Positions 27,715 to 36,602 of a stretch of DNA of 64,000 nt are shown here, in pieces; positions within the stretch are counted from its first letter, which is position 1; each line of letters begins with the position of its first letter. Source of the DNA: Ignavibacteriales bacterium. GTDB taxonomy: Bacteria; Bacteroidota; Ignavibacteria; UBA10030. The stretch spans positions 124,001-188,000 of the forward strand of contig JAPLFR010000002.1 of NCBI GenBank assembly GCA_026390575.1, given 5' to 3'. The notes under the pieces are model-generated. The model worked only from the letters and a program-made list of their open reading frames with translations, searched no databases and had not been told where the DNA came from. Both the position numbers and the translations under genes were made by a program.

Positions 27715-28398
27715 CTATTTCACGACAACCTCAAAAAGAACTCGCATGTTAGCTTTCGCTGCCTTTGAGTTACTGTCACCGGGTTTCACTTCATACACAG
27801 CCGGTTTTGTCCTGCCATATCCGATTACCGTGATTCTTTCGGGTGCAACGCCTTTTTCGATCAGGTAATCTCTGACTGTATTCGCTCTTTGTTCGCTTAA
27901 GATTTGGTTGTCTTTTTCCGAGCCTTCCGCAGATGTATAGCCGGCCATACGAACATGCATTTTGGGATTTTCATTCAGGACCTGCACATTCATATCCAGC
28001 ATCGCCTTCGCATCCTCGGTAAGGATAGATTTATTATAATCGAAATGCGTATCCCCAAAGACGATCACCTTCTCATCAACCTTTGGATCGAGCACAACCA
28101 TCATAACCTTCAGATCTGACAGGCTCTTTTCAGACAGTTGCATCGTAGCTGGTTTCTTGAACAGCGTCACTAAAAGAATCGCCGCAATAACACATAATAT
28201 TCCAACAATGCCAACAATGGCAAAAAGAATATTTTTCATTTGTTTCGTACGCCTTAACCTGGAGCGTTTTCCCGTTTGTCGTTCGGCCTCAAGCCAATCA
28301 ATAAAATCATTGCCGTCCTTAAAGCCTTGTTTCTCATAGAGTTCATATATCTGAATCTTTAATTCCTTATTCTCTTCATTCAAATCTTTGTATTCCAT
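27715..28398 (-). CDS. DUF2934 and OmpA-domain membrane protein
   Basis: 227 residues from the ATG at 28398 (AGAAGGA eight bases upstream; another start at 28446 is possible). The N-terminal 45 residues resemble DUF2934 (IQIYELYEKQGFKDG, DWLEAER), then one membrane helix (NILFAIVGIVGILCVIAAILLV, near 55-77), then an OmpA/MotB peptidoglycan-binding domain (VFGDTHFDYNKSIL, AGYTSAEGSEKDNQILSEQRA, VIGYGRTKP). It is an inner-membrane anchored wall-binding protein downstream of, and probably cotranscribed with, the outer-membrane OmpA protein. Confidence 0.85.
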   Translation of the reverse strand: MEYKDLNEENKELKIQIYELYEKQGFKDGNDFIDWLEAERQTGKRSRLRRTKQMKNILFAIVGIVGILCVIAAILLVTLFKKPATMQLSEKSLSDLKVMMVVLDPKVDEKVIVFGDTHFDYNKSILTEDAKAMLDMNVQVLNENPKMHVRMAGYTSAEGSEKDNQILSEQRANTVRDYLIEKGVAPERITVIGYGRTKPAVYEVKPGDSNSKAAKANMRVLFEVVVK

Positions 28399-28488
28399 GG
28401 CGTCATATCCTTCTGTTGATGAAATTTTATTTGCGTGAGTGACCATCCTTCGACGGTCTGTTCAATTGACCCAAGGTTGTATATCACT

Positions 28489-28518
28489 CCCGCCCGAACG
28501 ATCGTTTGTTCGGGCGGG
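28489..28518 (-). terminator. GC-rich hairpin between two OmpA-type genes
   Basis: Perfect 11-bp stem CCCGCCCGAAC/GTTCGGGCGGG with an 8-base loop, 45 bases after the stop of the gene at 28563-29825. No T run follows, so it may stabilise the mRNA or attenuate rather than terminate. A decayed duplicate is at about 27452-27475. Confidence 0.55.
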
Positions 28519-28562
28519 AATAATCTGCTTCGTGCGTTTTTTAAATCCTCGTTCTTCAACTA

Positions 28563-29825
28563 TTACTGAACATAGAATTCCATGCGCCGATTCTGTGCTC
28601 GACCCTCTTCCGTCTTGTTATCGGCAACAGGTTCTTTTTCACCTTTCCCGACAGTTCTCATGCGGTTCGATGCAATGCCTTTTTTGACGAGCCAGTTCTT
28701 TACTGCCTGCGCCCGCTTCAATGAGAGTGTCTGATTAAATTTGTCACTTCCCACATTGTCCGTATGCCCGGTAATTACTACTCGCGCATCAGGATTCGCG
28801 ATCATCGCGCGATATGCCCGCCATAGTATTGTCTCAGAATATTGCGTGAGTGTCGCTTTATTGAACTCAAAATTGACACCTTTCAGAACGACGGTCTTAC
28901 CTTTAATAAGTACGAAAACGGTATCGGTCTCCTTTTGTACTACCACTTGCACTGGCCGTGGTGCTGCTTTGGCCATGTCTTTCAATCGTTGTGCCTCTGC
29001 CGCCGTCTTGATCGAATCCTGTATACGCTGTGCCTCGGCAGCTTCCCGCACACGTCGTGCCTCGGCAGCGGCAGCTTCCTGTACACGTTTTGCTTCGGCA
29101 GCGTTCGCTTCCTTTACACGTTTTGCTTCGGCAGCGTTTGCTTCCTGTACACGCCGTGCCTCAGCAGCGGCTAACTCTTCGTTTCTTATACGGCTTGCTT
29201 CTTTCTCTGCCGCCTTATTATCAGGACCAAAAATAGTACAGCTTACTCCTGCAAAGAGTCCCCACCATGCATCATTTCCAGAACCAATTTTAGAATTTGG
29301 AACCCAAGTGGAAACAATGGTATTGGTGAATGCATAATTAAAATTCGTATTGACATCAAACTGCAGCCAATCATTCACTGCATACTCTGCTCCAAGAGTA
29401 ATCGGCACATATCCTGCATAACCATTCTTTTCAACATTGGGATTGCGAAGTGTCACATTTGCAAAGTAGTATGTAATACCCAATCCGGCACCGAGATAAG
29501 GGTGCAATTGATCGTCATAAAACGAGTACGGTGAATAGAGAGCTTGATATTCGACGCCCCACATATCTGTTTGATAGTATTGTCCTTTAATACCGCCATA
29601 CATACCGGAAAGTTCACCATCAAAGTCGCCTGAAATATTATGTCGAAGGTAAAGTTTTCCTGTGGGATCAAGTGCATTGTCAGTCATCTTTGTCAATCCC
29701 TGCATAGATCCAGCTGCAATCCCAAACCGAACCCCTCTATCCTTAAATTGCCCGAATACTTGGGCTGAAAAGAGTGTTACCATAATCAATATGGCCGCAC
29801 CGAAAATGTAAATATTTTTTTTCAT
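28563..29825 (-). CDS. OmpA-family outer-membrane protein
   Basis: 420 residues: signal peptide 1-25, an eight-strand-type N-terminal barrel to about 205 (PYLGAGLGITYYFANVTL), a helical linker of five to six 11-residue repeats based on AAEAKRVQEAN (about 215-290), then a peptidoglycan-binding OmpA domain (GVNFEFNKATLT, TGHTDNVGSDKFNQTLSLKRA, EEGRAQNRRMEF). It anchors the outer membrane to the wall. AGGAG precedes the ATG by seven bases. The promoter module is 303 bases upstream of the start, the longest such distance here. Confidence 0.93.
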   Translation of the reverse strand: MKKNIYIFGAAILIMVTLFSAQVFGQFKDRGVRFGIAAGSMQGLTKMTDNALDPTGKLYLRHNISGDFDGELSGMYGGIKGQYYQTDMWGVEYQALYSPYSFYDDQLHPYLGAGLGITYYFANVTLRNPNVEKNGYAGYVPITLGAEYAVNDWLQFDVNTNFNYAFTNTIVSTWVPNSKIGSGNDAWWGLFAGVSCTIFGPDNKAAEKEASRIRNEELAAAEARRVQEANAAEAKRVKEANAAEAKRVQEAAAAEARRVREAAEAQRIQDSIKTAAEAQRLKDMAKAAPRPVQVVVQKETDTVFVLIKGKTVVLKGVNFEFNKATLTQYSETILWRAYRAMIANPDARVVITGHTDNVGSDKFNQTLSLKRAQAVKNWLVKKGIASNRMRTVGKGEKEPVADNKTEEGRAQNRRMEFYVQ

Positions 29826-30601
29826 TTGTATCTCCTATAATTAGTGTGTTTTTATAAATACATCGGTTGTTTTGATACATCAAATGCATTCACCTGCAAT
29901 ACAAATCCCTCACTATCCGATTGTCAGTTGAAGATTGCATCAAAGAGATCCAGAGAACTAAAATTGAGGTTAGGAAGATTCTTTGACCCTGTGCCGATAC
30001 TCTACTGAGAATCTCGAGTGAACCGGGATTGATCTTCAATATAATTGTCGGAATGTTCCATTTATTTTCTTTCCACAAACTTTCGTTCCCATGACAATTA
30101 CAGGGTTGCTTCTTCCATACCGCAACAAATCATACTCATGATTTAAGAAACTAGAAATAGACCAAAAGGATGAAAAAGGGGTTAATCCTTTTATCTGATA
30201 GGAAGTGTCCTTCTAAGAAATTCCGGAGCAGGCGAGCCGTGTATTCATTGGTCATTCAAGATATTGGCAAGACAGTGGAAGACCATAATTCAAATCAATT
30301 ATTTAACACTACGGCAAAAAGGCGGTAAAAGGACTAACGAGAAATGTGAATACTATCTGAAAAGTGAAGTACCCATGATGTGCAACCATCCCGAATTCTT
30401 TGTTGCATATCGGAATTTTTGTCAAATGTCTGCTTGTAAGTAGGATTTGGGATACTGATACGGTAACAAGCAACTTGTTTATGGTAACTTGTAACCGATT
30501 ATTTTCCATCGATCACTCAGAGTTGTTTTATCAAACATAAAAATAACTCGTAACTTGCTATTCCTAAAATAAAATTTAGATGTTTAATAGATCCTCAGAC
30601 T
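29826..30601. other. Long leader and intergenic region
   Basis: 776 bases. It holds the promoter module at 30128-30192, leaving an untranslated leader of about 300 bases for the OmpA-like gene. Reading frames inside are short and lack ribosome sites except one of 19 codons at about 30060. Near 30420-30560 there are repeated ACTTGTA/GTAACTTG words but no clear structure. Confidence 0.5.
30128..30192 (-). promoter_or_regulatory. Shared stress promoter module, copy 6
   Basis: Operator 30164-30192 (GGATTAACCCC ... CATCCTTT), CTATT at spacing 5, GTATGATTT at 30127-30135 exactly 30 bases away. It drives the OmpA-like gene pair. Confidence 0.8.
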
Positions 30602-30982
30602 CTATTTTATAAAGTGCTGCCTGATTTTTACCACAATTTGGTTATCTGTCATCTTATCAGCCGTTTCAATGCCGACAATGTTGCCATGGAGTTTTTCATT
30701 CTCAAGTTTTTTTTTCAATTCACCCTTTGCTTCACCGGGACCGAAGATTAAAATAGATTCGGCAGTGCGAATATATGAAATCACTTCATCATAATAATTG
30801 TTCAGATGACCCGTAAAACGATTGTCACGATGGTCCTCCGCCGATTCTTCTTCCATCCCGCCAGAATACCGGACATGTTTTTCCATGTTTGATGATATTC
30901 TTTTTATTTCGGCTCCGTCGTCTGACAGACTAAAAATCACAGCCTTCTTATGGTCAATCCATAATCCTACTTTTCTTTTCAT
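30602..30982 (-). CDS. eRF1/Dom34-like (BaeRF-type) small protein
   Basis: 126 residues matching the third-domain fold of archaeo-eukaryotic release factors: VGLWIDHKKAVIFSL at the N-terminus and the diagnostic ILIFGPGEAKGELKKKLEN block (about 75-95), ending in KIRQHF. Bacterial members of this group are proposed to act in ribosome or tRNA-linked stress responses; there is no GGQ catalytic loop here. It lies 18 bases after the GH130 gene and is probably cotranscribed. Confidence 0.75.
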   Translation of the reverse strand: MKRKVGLWIDHKKAVIFSLSDDGAEIKRISSNMEKHVRYSGGMEEESAEDHRDNRFTGHLNNYYDEVISYIRTAESILIFGPGEAKGELKKKLENEKLHGNIVGIETADKMTDNQIVVKIRQHFIK

Positions 30983-31000
30983 AGATATTGCCTTTCCAAC

Positions 31001-31990
31001 TCATTGTATCGTCTTACCGATAATTTGTGTAGGTGGTACATTAAATTTTTCTCCGTGTTGTTCAAGCCACTCCAGCATGGCACGCACGCTGCCCGTGGCT
31101 AGAGCAATGTTCGAATCCGCTACTCCGTAATATAAACGAAGCGTGTCGCCATCAGAAGCAATAGTGTATCCGCACGGAAAAACTACGTCATCCACATCGC
31201 CGCGCCGTTCGTAGGATTCCTCCGGACCGAACATCCATTCGTTGCTGCGTTTTAAGCAGTACTCCGGTGTGTTTAAATCAAACAGTGCAAGTCCTAACCG
31301 GTAAATAGAGCCGGACGCTGTCTGCCGTACGCCGTGATAAATCACCAGCCATCCTTGCGGTGTTTCGATTGGCGGGGGTGAAAGGCCTATTTTGTTTGCA
31401 TCCCACCACGCACCCTTCCGGGCTACCAGCATCAGTTTGTGATTTCCCCAAAACCGAAGATCGGGAGAATACGATACCCACATGTGAGCGCCCTGAGCGC
31501 TTACCGGGCGATGGATTAACACCCAACGACCGTCGATACGACGAGGCAGTAGAGCCGCGTCCTTATCATCCGGCTGCATGATCAATCCGTAACGCTCGAA
31601 AGAATCAAAATGTTCTGTGAGCGCCAGGGCTACACCGGGACCATCACGCGTATAAGCGGTATAGACGACAGCATACTTTTTTAATTCGGGAACATACGTT
31701 ATGCGCGGATCCTCAATACCCCAGAGTTCTTCAGGGAAGTGTTCAGGATCTGGCATCAAAGTCGGATGGGAGTCAATCTGCCAGTTATCTACACCGTTGG
31801 CAGAGCGGGCAGCACAGAGATGTGAATGTCCGCGCCGATCCTCCACCCGGCATAAGAGCAAGGTGGTTCCATCCGCCAGCATTGTTGCGCCGGGATTAAA
31901 CACGCTATTGATGGGATACGGCCAATTGGCAGCAGTCAATATTGGATTAAGCTTATAACGGAAAAAGATTTCCGGATGTCGGTTGTTCAT
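31001..31990 (-). CDS. GH130-family glycoside phosphorylase or hydrolase
   Basis: 329-residue five-bladed propeller enzyme. Family features include NSVFNPGATMLADGTTLLLCRVEDRRG, the catalytic Asp region WGIEDPRITYV, and the late FPCGYTIASDGDTLRLYYGVADSNIALATG segment. GH130 enzymes act on beta-mannosides, usually by reversible phosphorolysis. It overlaps the stop/start of a GT4-type glycosyltransferase by 4 bases, so the two are translationally coupled and likely handle the same mannose-containing glycan. Exact linkage is not predictable. Confidence 0.92.
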   Translation of the reverse strand: MNNRHPEIFFRYKLNPILTAANWPYPINSVFNPGATMLADGTTLLLCRVEDRRGHSHLCAARSANGVDNWQIDSHPTLMPDPEHFPEELWGIEDPRITYVPELKKYAVVYTAYTRDGPGVALALTEHFDSFERYGLIMQPDDKDAALLPRRIDGRWVLIHRPVSAQGAHMWVSYSPDLRFWGNHKLMLVARKGAWWDANKIGLSPPPIETPQGWLVIYHGVRQTASGSIYRLGLALFDLNTPEYCLKRSNEWMFGPEESYERRGDVDDVVFPCGYTIASDGDTLRLYYGVADSNIALATGSVRAMLEWLEQHGEKFNVPPTQIIGKTIQ

Positions 31991-34278
31991 TGAGGTTGTG
32001 CTTCCATAGATAAAAGTGTGTTTTCAGCCATTCGCAGGTCCAGCAGCGCCTGCAGAAAAGCTAATGTTGATTCCGCACCCTGATTTTCGTTCGGGCGGTC
32101 GGGATGCAGACCGTCACGACAGCCGCCCGTTTTCGGATCGTAGATAGGAAGATTCAGATCGTTGCGCCCAAGGAACCACTCGAACGCGCGCTGCGCTTCC
32201 TTGCGCCAGTGCTTGTCTCCTGTCACCCTGTATGCTTCAAGGCATGCAGAGACCATGGTTTGTGCCTCAACAGGCTGCTGATCAAACCTGGCGCGCTCAC
32301 CGCCGCGCTTATAAAAACCGTTCGATCCAATGGGAACAAAGTATCCACCGTCTGCATCTGCTCGCTGCAAGTCTGCCAGCCAAATGAGCGACTCCAATCC
32401 GGCATCAAGCATGAGTTTATTCGTCATCAGGTGACCGCACATAATCAATGCATGCGGAAGCACTGCGTTGCAATACGCAAGTCCTTCTTCGTACCATCGC
32501 CATTCGTTCGATCGGTTCGCTTGATATAGCGTCAGCAGCCGACCTGCCAAATCATCCCGTACCTGACTTGCCATGCGATCACCGGCAAACCGTCGCAGAT
32601 AATCATGGATTCCGATGAGCGCAAATGCCCAGGCACGCGGGCTCGTGGTATCACGAATAGCGGGTAATGCCTGCTCAAACATCCAGCCGGCCATATTGTG
32701 GAGAGCGATCGTAGTTGATCGGCCCAGCACTGCGCCCAATGCCCTCAAAGCGCGGCCGTGACTATCTTCTGAACCACTGTCTTCCAACCAGTGACGTTCG
32801 TAATTCAAGAAGTTGCGGAAGCGTCCGGTCTCAAGATTGAAAGCATACCAAATAAAAGCGAGATAGCGTGAAGCAAGTTTGAATGCCTCTTCACTTCCCA
32901 GATCTTCCAGAAGAGGGATAATCATCAAGGCGCGGGCATTGTCGTCGGTGGTATAACCCTCGCGGTAGTTCGGTACCGTGAAATTTGCATGCTGCAAGAT
33001 GCCCGTCTCATCCGTGAGGTGACGCAGGTGATCCAGCTTTAATGGGGGAAGCTCACCCGGAGCTTCATCCAGCGCTTTAACGATAAATCCGGGACGGCTG
33101 AAATGCCGACGTTCGGATCGGGCGCGTTGAAAACTTTCCATATAGCGTCGTGCTACCTGCGGCCAGATCATATCCCTTCCAAACATATATGCCCGCTTCC
33201 GCATGGCATGCCGCTTGGACTCATTGTCTAATAAGTCAATCACTTGTTCAGCTAACGCCGATGGATCGTTGAACGGAACCAACACTCCCCGGTCGTCGGC
33301 TAACATCTCTTCAGCGTACCAATACGGTGTTGAAATCACCGCCTTGCCCGCTCCGAGTGTGTAGGCGAGAGTGCCTGAAGTGATCTGCGCTGCATTGAGA
33401 TACGGTGTGATGTAAATATCCGCTGCACCTATGAATTCGACAAGTTCCTCCAAGCTGACAAACCTGTTATAGAACATCACATGACCTTCTACGCCTTTTT
33501 CCTGAGCCATCCATTGAAGCGACAGCCGATACGTCTCACCTTCATGTTGAATGACATGAGGATGAGTTGCACCGAGAATAATGTAGACGACATTCGGATA
33601 GCGATTCACAATAGCGGGTAAAGCAGCGATGACGTTCTCAATCCCCTTGCTTGCCGAGAGCAATCCGAAGCTCAGCAGAACGATCTTGCCCTCGACGCCA
33701 AACAGGTCTTTGTGAAAACTCGGATCGACAAAGGGCACATCGGGGATTCCATGCGGTATAAGATCAATCTTCTCCGGCACTACCCCGTAGACATTTTGGA
33801 GAAATTCTGAACCGCGCTTACTCATAACGACCAAACGATCCGACATTTCAGCTATTTCTTTCAATACCCTGTGTTGATCCTGATCGGGATCACGGAGGAT
33901 CGTATGCAGAGTCGTCACAATGGGCATACGTAATTCTCGCAGCAGGGCGAGTATGTGTCTACCTGCACGACCGCCGAAAATTCCATATTCATGCTGCAGG
34001 CACACGAGATCAACGCGATTAATATTCAGGAAGTCTGCAGCACGCCGGTACGAATTTACATCCTTTTCCATCAGTTCAAATCGTACACGCGGTGGATATG
34101 CATAACCGGCTTCGATGTCATTGACGGGAAGGGCAATGCATGTTGAATCGGTGAATTCAGCAGCGACTGCCTCGCATAAATCAGTAGTGAAGGTGGCAAT
34201 ACCACACTGGCGTGGCAAGTAATTCCCAATGAACGCAATACGTTTAATTGTTGAGCCGTGTTCTGTGTTGTCTTCCAT
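31987..34278 (-). CDS. GT4 glycosyltransferase with C-terminal alpha-barrel domain
   Basis: 763 residues. Residues 1-390 are a GT-B fold GT4 transferase (GNYLPRQCGIATFTTDL, LLSFGLLSASKGIENVI donor-site block, GKAVISTPYWYAEEMLADDRG). Residues 400-750 are Trp/Ala-rich helical repeats (FTVPNYREGYTTDDNARALM, NENQGAESTLAFLQALL) resembling an alpha/alpha toroid found in glycosidases. Such fusions accompany GH130 genes and probably synthesise or trim a mannose-type oligosaccharide in the cytoplasm. Base composition looks higher in G+C than surrounding genes, as in its GH130 partner. Confidence 0.88.
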   Translation of the reverse strand: MEDNTEHGSTIKRIAFIGNYLPRQCGIATFTTDLCEAVAAEFTDSTCIALPVNDIEAGYAYPPRVRFELMEKDVNSYRRAADFLNINRVDLVCLQHEYGIFGGRAGRHILALLRELRMPIVTTLHTILRDPDQDQHRVLKEIAEMSDRLVVMSKRGSEFLQNVYGVVPEKIDLIPHGIPDVPFVDPSFHKDLFGVEGKIVLLSFGLLSASKGIENVIAALPAIVNRYPNVVYIILGATHPHVIQHEGETYRLSLQWMAQEKGVEGHVMFYNRFVSLEELVEFIGAADIYITPYLNAAQITSGTLAYTLGAGKAVISTPYWYAEEMLADDRGVLVPFNDPSALAEQVIDLLDNESKRHAMRKRAYMFGRDMIWPQVARRYMESFQRARSERRHFSRPGFIVKALDEAPGELPPLKLDHLRHLTDETGILQHANFTVPNYREGYTTDDNARALMIIPLLEDLGSEEAFKLASRYLAFIWYAFNLETGRFRNFLNYERHWLEDSGSEDSHGRALRALGAVLGRSTTIALHNMAGWMFEQALPAIRDTTSPRAWAFALIGIHDYLRRFAGDRMASQVRDDLAGRLLTLYQANRSNEWRWYEEGLAYCNAVLPHALIMCGHLMTNKLMLDAGLESLIWLADLQRADADGGYFVPIGSNGFYKRGGERARFDQQPVEAQTMVSACLEAYRVTGDKHWRKEAQRAFEWFLGRNDLNLPIYDPKTGGCRDGLHPDRPNENQGAESTLAFLQALLDLRMAENTLLSMEAQPQ

Positions 34279-34418
34279 TTTTTCTTATTCAATCGTGAGA
34301 ATGGACTTGAAAGATTTTTACGGTATCTGGTTCAGAGTCATACAACAACTCTTTACTAAGACATAAAAGGATTCCAATGATTTTGTCAAAGAGCATTACT
34401 CGAAAGTTTGTTCCGCGT

Positions 34419-34721
34419 TCATTTCCTTGACGGCTCATTTAACTTCATCGATATTCTACCCGACTTCTTCTTGTGGAAAGTCTTTTGCATTATGATCAAT
34501 TCGTGATTTAACTTTTTCAATTGCTCGGCGGTTCTTTTGTATTTATCCATTTGATGTCTCGCTTCCTCTTTGGCAATCCCATATTTCTCCTGCAGCTTTC
34601 CAACAAGCTCCTCGTACTCACCCGCGACTGTTGCTAGTTCGTCGTTCATTATTTTCCCCCAATGGGTCACAGCTGTGCCCCTCCGCTGTTTCTATTGTCC
34701 TTCTATGCGATCCCAATTCAT
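34419..34721 (-). pseudogene. CsbD-family stress protein interrupted by an in-frame TAG
   Basis: From the ATG at 34721 the frame reads MNWDRIEGQ, then TAG (34692-34694), then KQRRGTAVTHWGKIMNDEL and the full CsbD core AGEYEELVGKLQEKYGIAKEEA. The CsbD consensus has Trp at the stop position (GxWKQ), so one TGG-to-TAG change explains it. Translation could restart at the GTG at 34670 or the ATG at 34649, giving a shortened protein. CsbD is a small hydrophilic general-stress protein in many bacteria. The shared promoter module lies 130 bases upstream. Confidence 0.82.
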
Positions 34722-34814
34722 GTATCTTGTTCCATTCTTCCTAAAAGATTCATATAAGCCGTTCAATGATCATTCTTTGAGGTTCAATTCATTTTCTGCA
34801 GCGATAGACAAACA

Positions 34815-34878
34815 CAATACACCTATAATTACATCAAATGGTAATAGCCCAAAAGTATGATAAAGTACTTAATCCCTT
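34815..34878 (-). promoter_or_regulatory. Shared stress promoter module, copy 7
   Basis: Operator 34851-34878 (GGATTAAGTAC ... CATACTTT, one substitution in the CATCCTTT arm), CTATT at spacing 5, GTGTAT at 34817-34822, 30 bases away. It is the most divergent arm, and it stands in front of the interrupted csbD gene, as if both were decaying. Confidence 0.72.
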
Positions 34879-34914
34879 ACGAAAGAAGGTTGATGAGCCT
34901 GCAACGCACTATTC

Positions 34915-36114
34915 TTATCGACCCCGTTTCTTTTCGTCCTCCTGTTTCTTTTCATCTTGCATAGACTGATTGGTCCTGGGCTGCGATAGCTGCGACTTAA
35001 CATTCTTCCTGGTTGGAGCTACATTCTGCGGCTGTTTCTCCCTATTATTGTTTGGATTTACATTGGGTGATTGCTTTTCTTTCCCTATGCTGTTGGACGG
35101 CTGAACAATCTGTGATTTCGGCAGCTGGTTCGTACGAATATTCTTCATTGGATTTACTACAGGCTGCCGGTTCCCAGTATTTCTATCTGGAGCGGGTATT
35201 GGTTTGATCGCTTTCGATTGCTGAACATTCTGCGATTTCGGTGGCTGCGCGATTCGGTCATTTTTCGCTGGATGTCCGTCCGGCGGCCGGTTTCCCGCGT
35301 TTCTTACTGATGGGGGTTTTACATCATTCAATTTCATCACTTTGGATGGGGCAGGTTTCTGTCCATTGGTATTTCCTCTTTGCACTTGAGGCCTGTAAAT
35401 TTTCAGTTCGCCATTGTTTAATTGATACCCCGGCTTAGTGTTTTCTCGAATAACAACTGATGGAACCACTGTGCGCGTAACCTTTTGAACATCATTTCTA
35501 TCAGGACCTGCAATGTACGTGGCGTTTCGTTTGTCATCTTTTCGTGTATTCACTATCACCGTCGAATTATTGATGATCGTAACGTTTTTGGTTCGATTGA
35601 CATAACGACGGCTCACATCGGGCCTTGTTATATCCCTCTCTCCTACAAATGTCCAGCGTTCGTTTCGTTCACGGTAATCGCTGCCAAAGGCTATACTTAT
35701 ACTGATGCCGGGTCGTAAAGGTGCCCAACCGTAATAACCGGGAGATCTTCTCCACGATACCCACGCAGGACCCCATTCATTATCAGGAACCCAAAACCAA
35801 CCGTACACATTATCGTAATCCCAGCGACCATAATGGAACGCTGCCCATCCCCAGGGATAATCGGAAATCCAAGTCCAACCGTCATCGGTAAATATCCAGT
35901 GGCCGGAAGTCGCATAGGGACTGAATCCGGGATCTCCATTTGGTATCCAAACGTATCCGTAGTTAGGATAGTCTACCCACATGCCGTATGGGCTCAATTC
36001 ATCATAGAAGAGTTGAAAACTTACAGATCCCTGCTGCGCATGTGCTACTTGCGGTATTATCCATGCACACGTATTCAAAACTACAAACAAGGCAACGAAC
36101 TTTAAGGATCTCAT
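34915..36114 (-). CDS. DUF6600 family exported protein
   Basis: 399 residues: signal peptide 1-26, then an aromatic repeat domain with the FYDELSPYGMWVDYPNYGYVW start and repeated Trp-Pro/Trp-Gly units (DDGWTWISDYPWGWAAFHYGRW, VPDNEWGPAWVSWR) characteristic of DUF6600. The C-terminal 170 residues are low complexity, rich in Pro, Asn, Gln and Lys, with repeated NRQPV/NRPPD-like words. It is periplasmic or surface exposed; function unknown. No promoter module was found directly upstream. Confidence 0.85.
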   Translation of the reverse strand: MRSLKFVALFVVLNTCAWIIPQVAHAQQGSVSFQLFYDELSPYGMWVDYPNYGYVWIPNGDPGFSPYATSGHWIFTDDGWTWISDYPWGWAAFHYGRWDYDNVYGWFWVPDNEWGPAWVSWRRSPGYYGWAPLRPGISISIAFGSDYRERNERWTFVGERDITRPDVSRRYVNRTKNVTIINNSTVIVNTRKDDKRNATYIAGPDRNDVQKVTRTVVPSVVIRENTKPGYQLNNGELKIYRPQVQRGNTNGQKPAPSKVMKLNDVKPPSVRNAGNRPPDGHPAKNDRIAQPPKSQNVQQSKAIKPIPAPDRNTGNRQPVVNPMKNIRTNQLPKSQIVQPSNSIGKEKQSPNVNPNNNREKQPQNVAPTRKNVKSQLSQPRTNQSMQDEKKQEDEKKRGR

Positions 36115-36214
36115 TGTTGTGTCCTTTTATATTATAATGAATAGATAAGTAATTCTTGATTTTCTATGCTTCACTTGAACCGAAGAAATAATTTCCACAT
36201 AGAGCGGCAGCTCT

Positions 36215-36568
36215 CTATGTTGTTGTCGTAAATTCTTTCATCTCATCGAATTGCCGCAGGTCCGTCTCACCCGTCTCCTCAACTTCCTGCACTATCAACC
36301 GATTGACCTCATTGATGATCAGCAGAAGGTCACCTTCGATCTCATCGGTATCCTGGTCAAACCTCCGCAGCATGATTATTTCTCTGATACGGTAACGATA
36401 GAGTGCGTTCATTTGATCAGCAGGAGATAAGAGCGGATTCCTTTCTGTAGCTTCCTTGCGCAGGGATTCAAGACTCGGCTGTTTATACAATTGATGAACA
36501 TTGCGATATTTTTCGATGATGATCCATATGATCACTGTCGCAATGGTGAAACTGATGAATATTGCCAT
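36215..36568 (-). CDS. Hypothetical single-span membrane protein
   Basis: 117 residues: one N-terminal membrane segment (residues 3-19), then a mostly helical cytoplasmic part with conserved-looking RNPLLSPADQMNALYRYRIREI and an acidic end. No family is recognised. It sits between DUF6600 and a secreted AMIN-like protein, probably in one transcript. Confidence 0.6.
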   Translation of the reverse strand: MAIFISFTIATVIIWIIIEKYRNVHQLYKQPSLESLRKEATERNPLLSPADQMNALYRYRIREIIMLRRFDQDTDEIEGDLLLIINEVNRLIVQEVEETGETDLRQFDEMKEFTTTT

Positions 36569-36602
36569 ACAGTTACCTCTTTAGTTTCGCTTTCAATTGA
36601 AA

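Noticed and set aside
29030-29200. Tandem 33-bp repeats
   Set aside because: They encode the 11-residue helical linker repeats of the OmpA-like protein at 28563-29825.
29890-30078. 62-codon minus-strand frame in the OmpA leader
   Set aside because: It begins with TTG, has no ribosome site and no recognisable features.
34692-34694. Recoding of TAG as pyrrolysine or read-through in csbD
   Set aside because: There is no recoding element and no pylT/pylS in view; the position is a conserved Trp, so a single TGG to TAG change is the simpler explanation.
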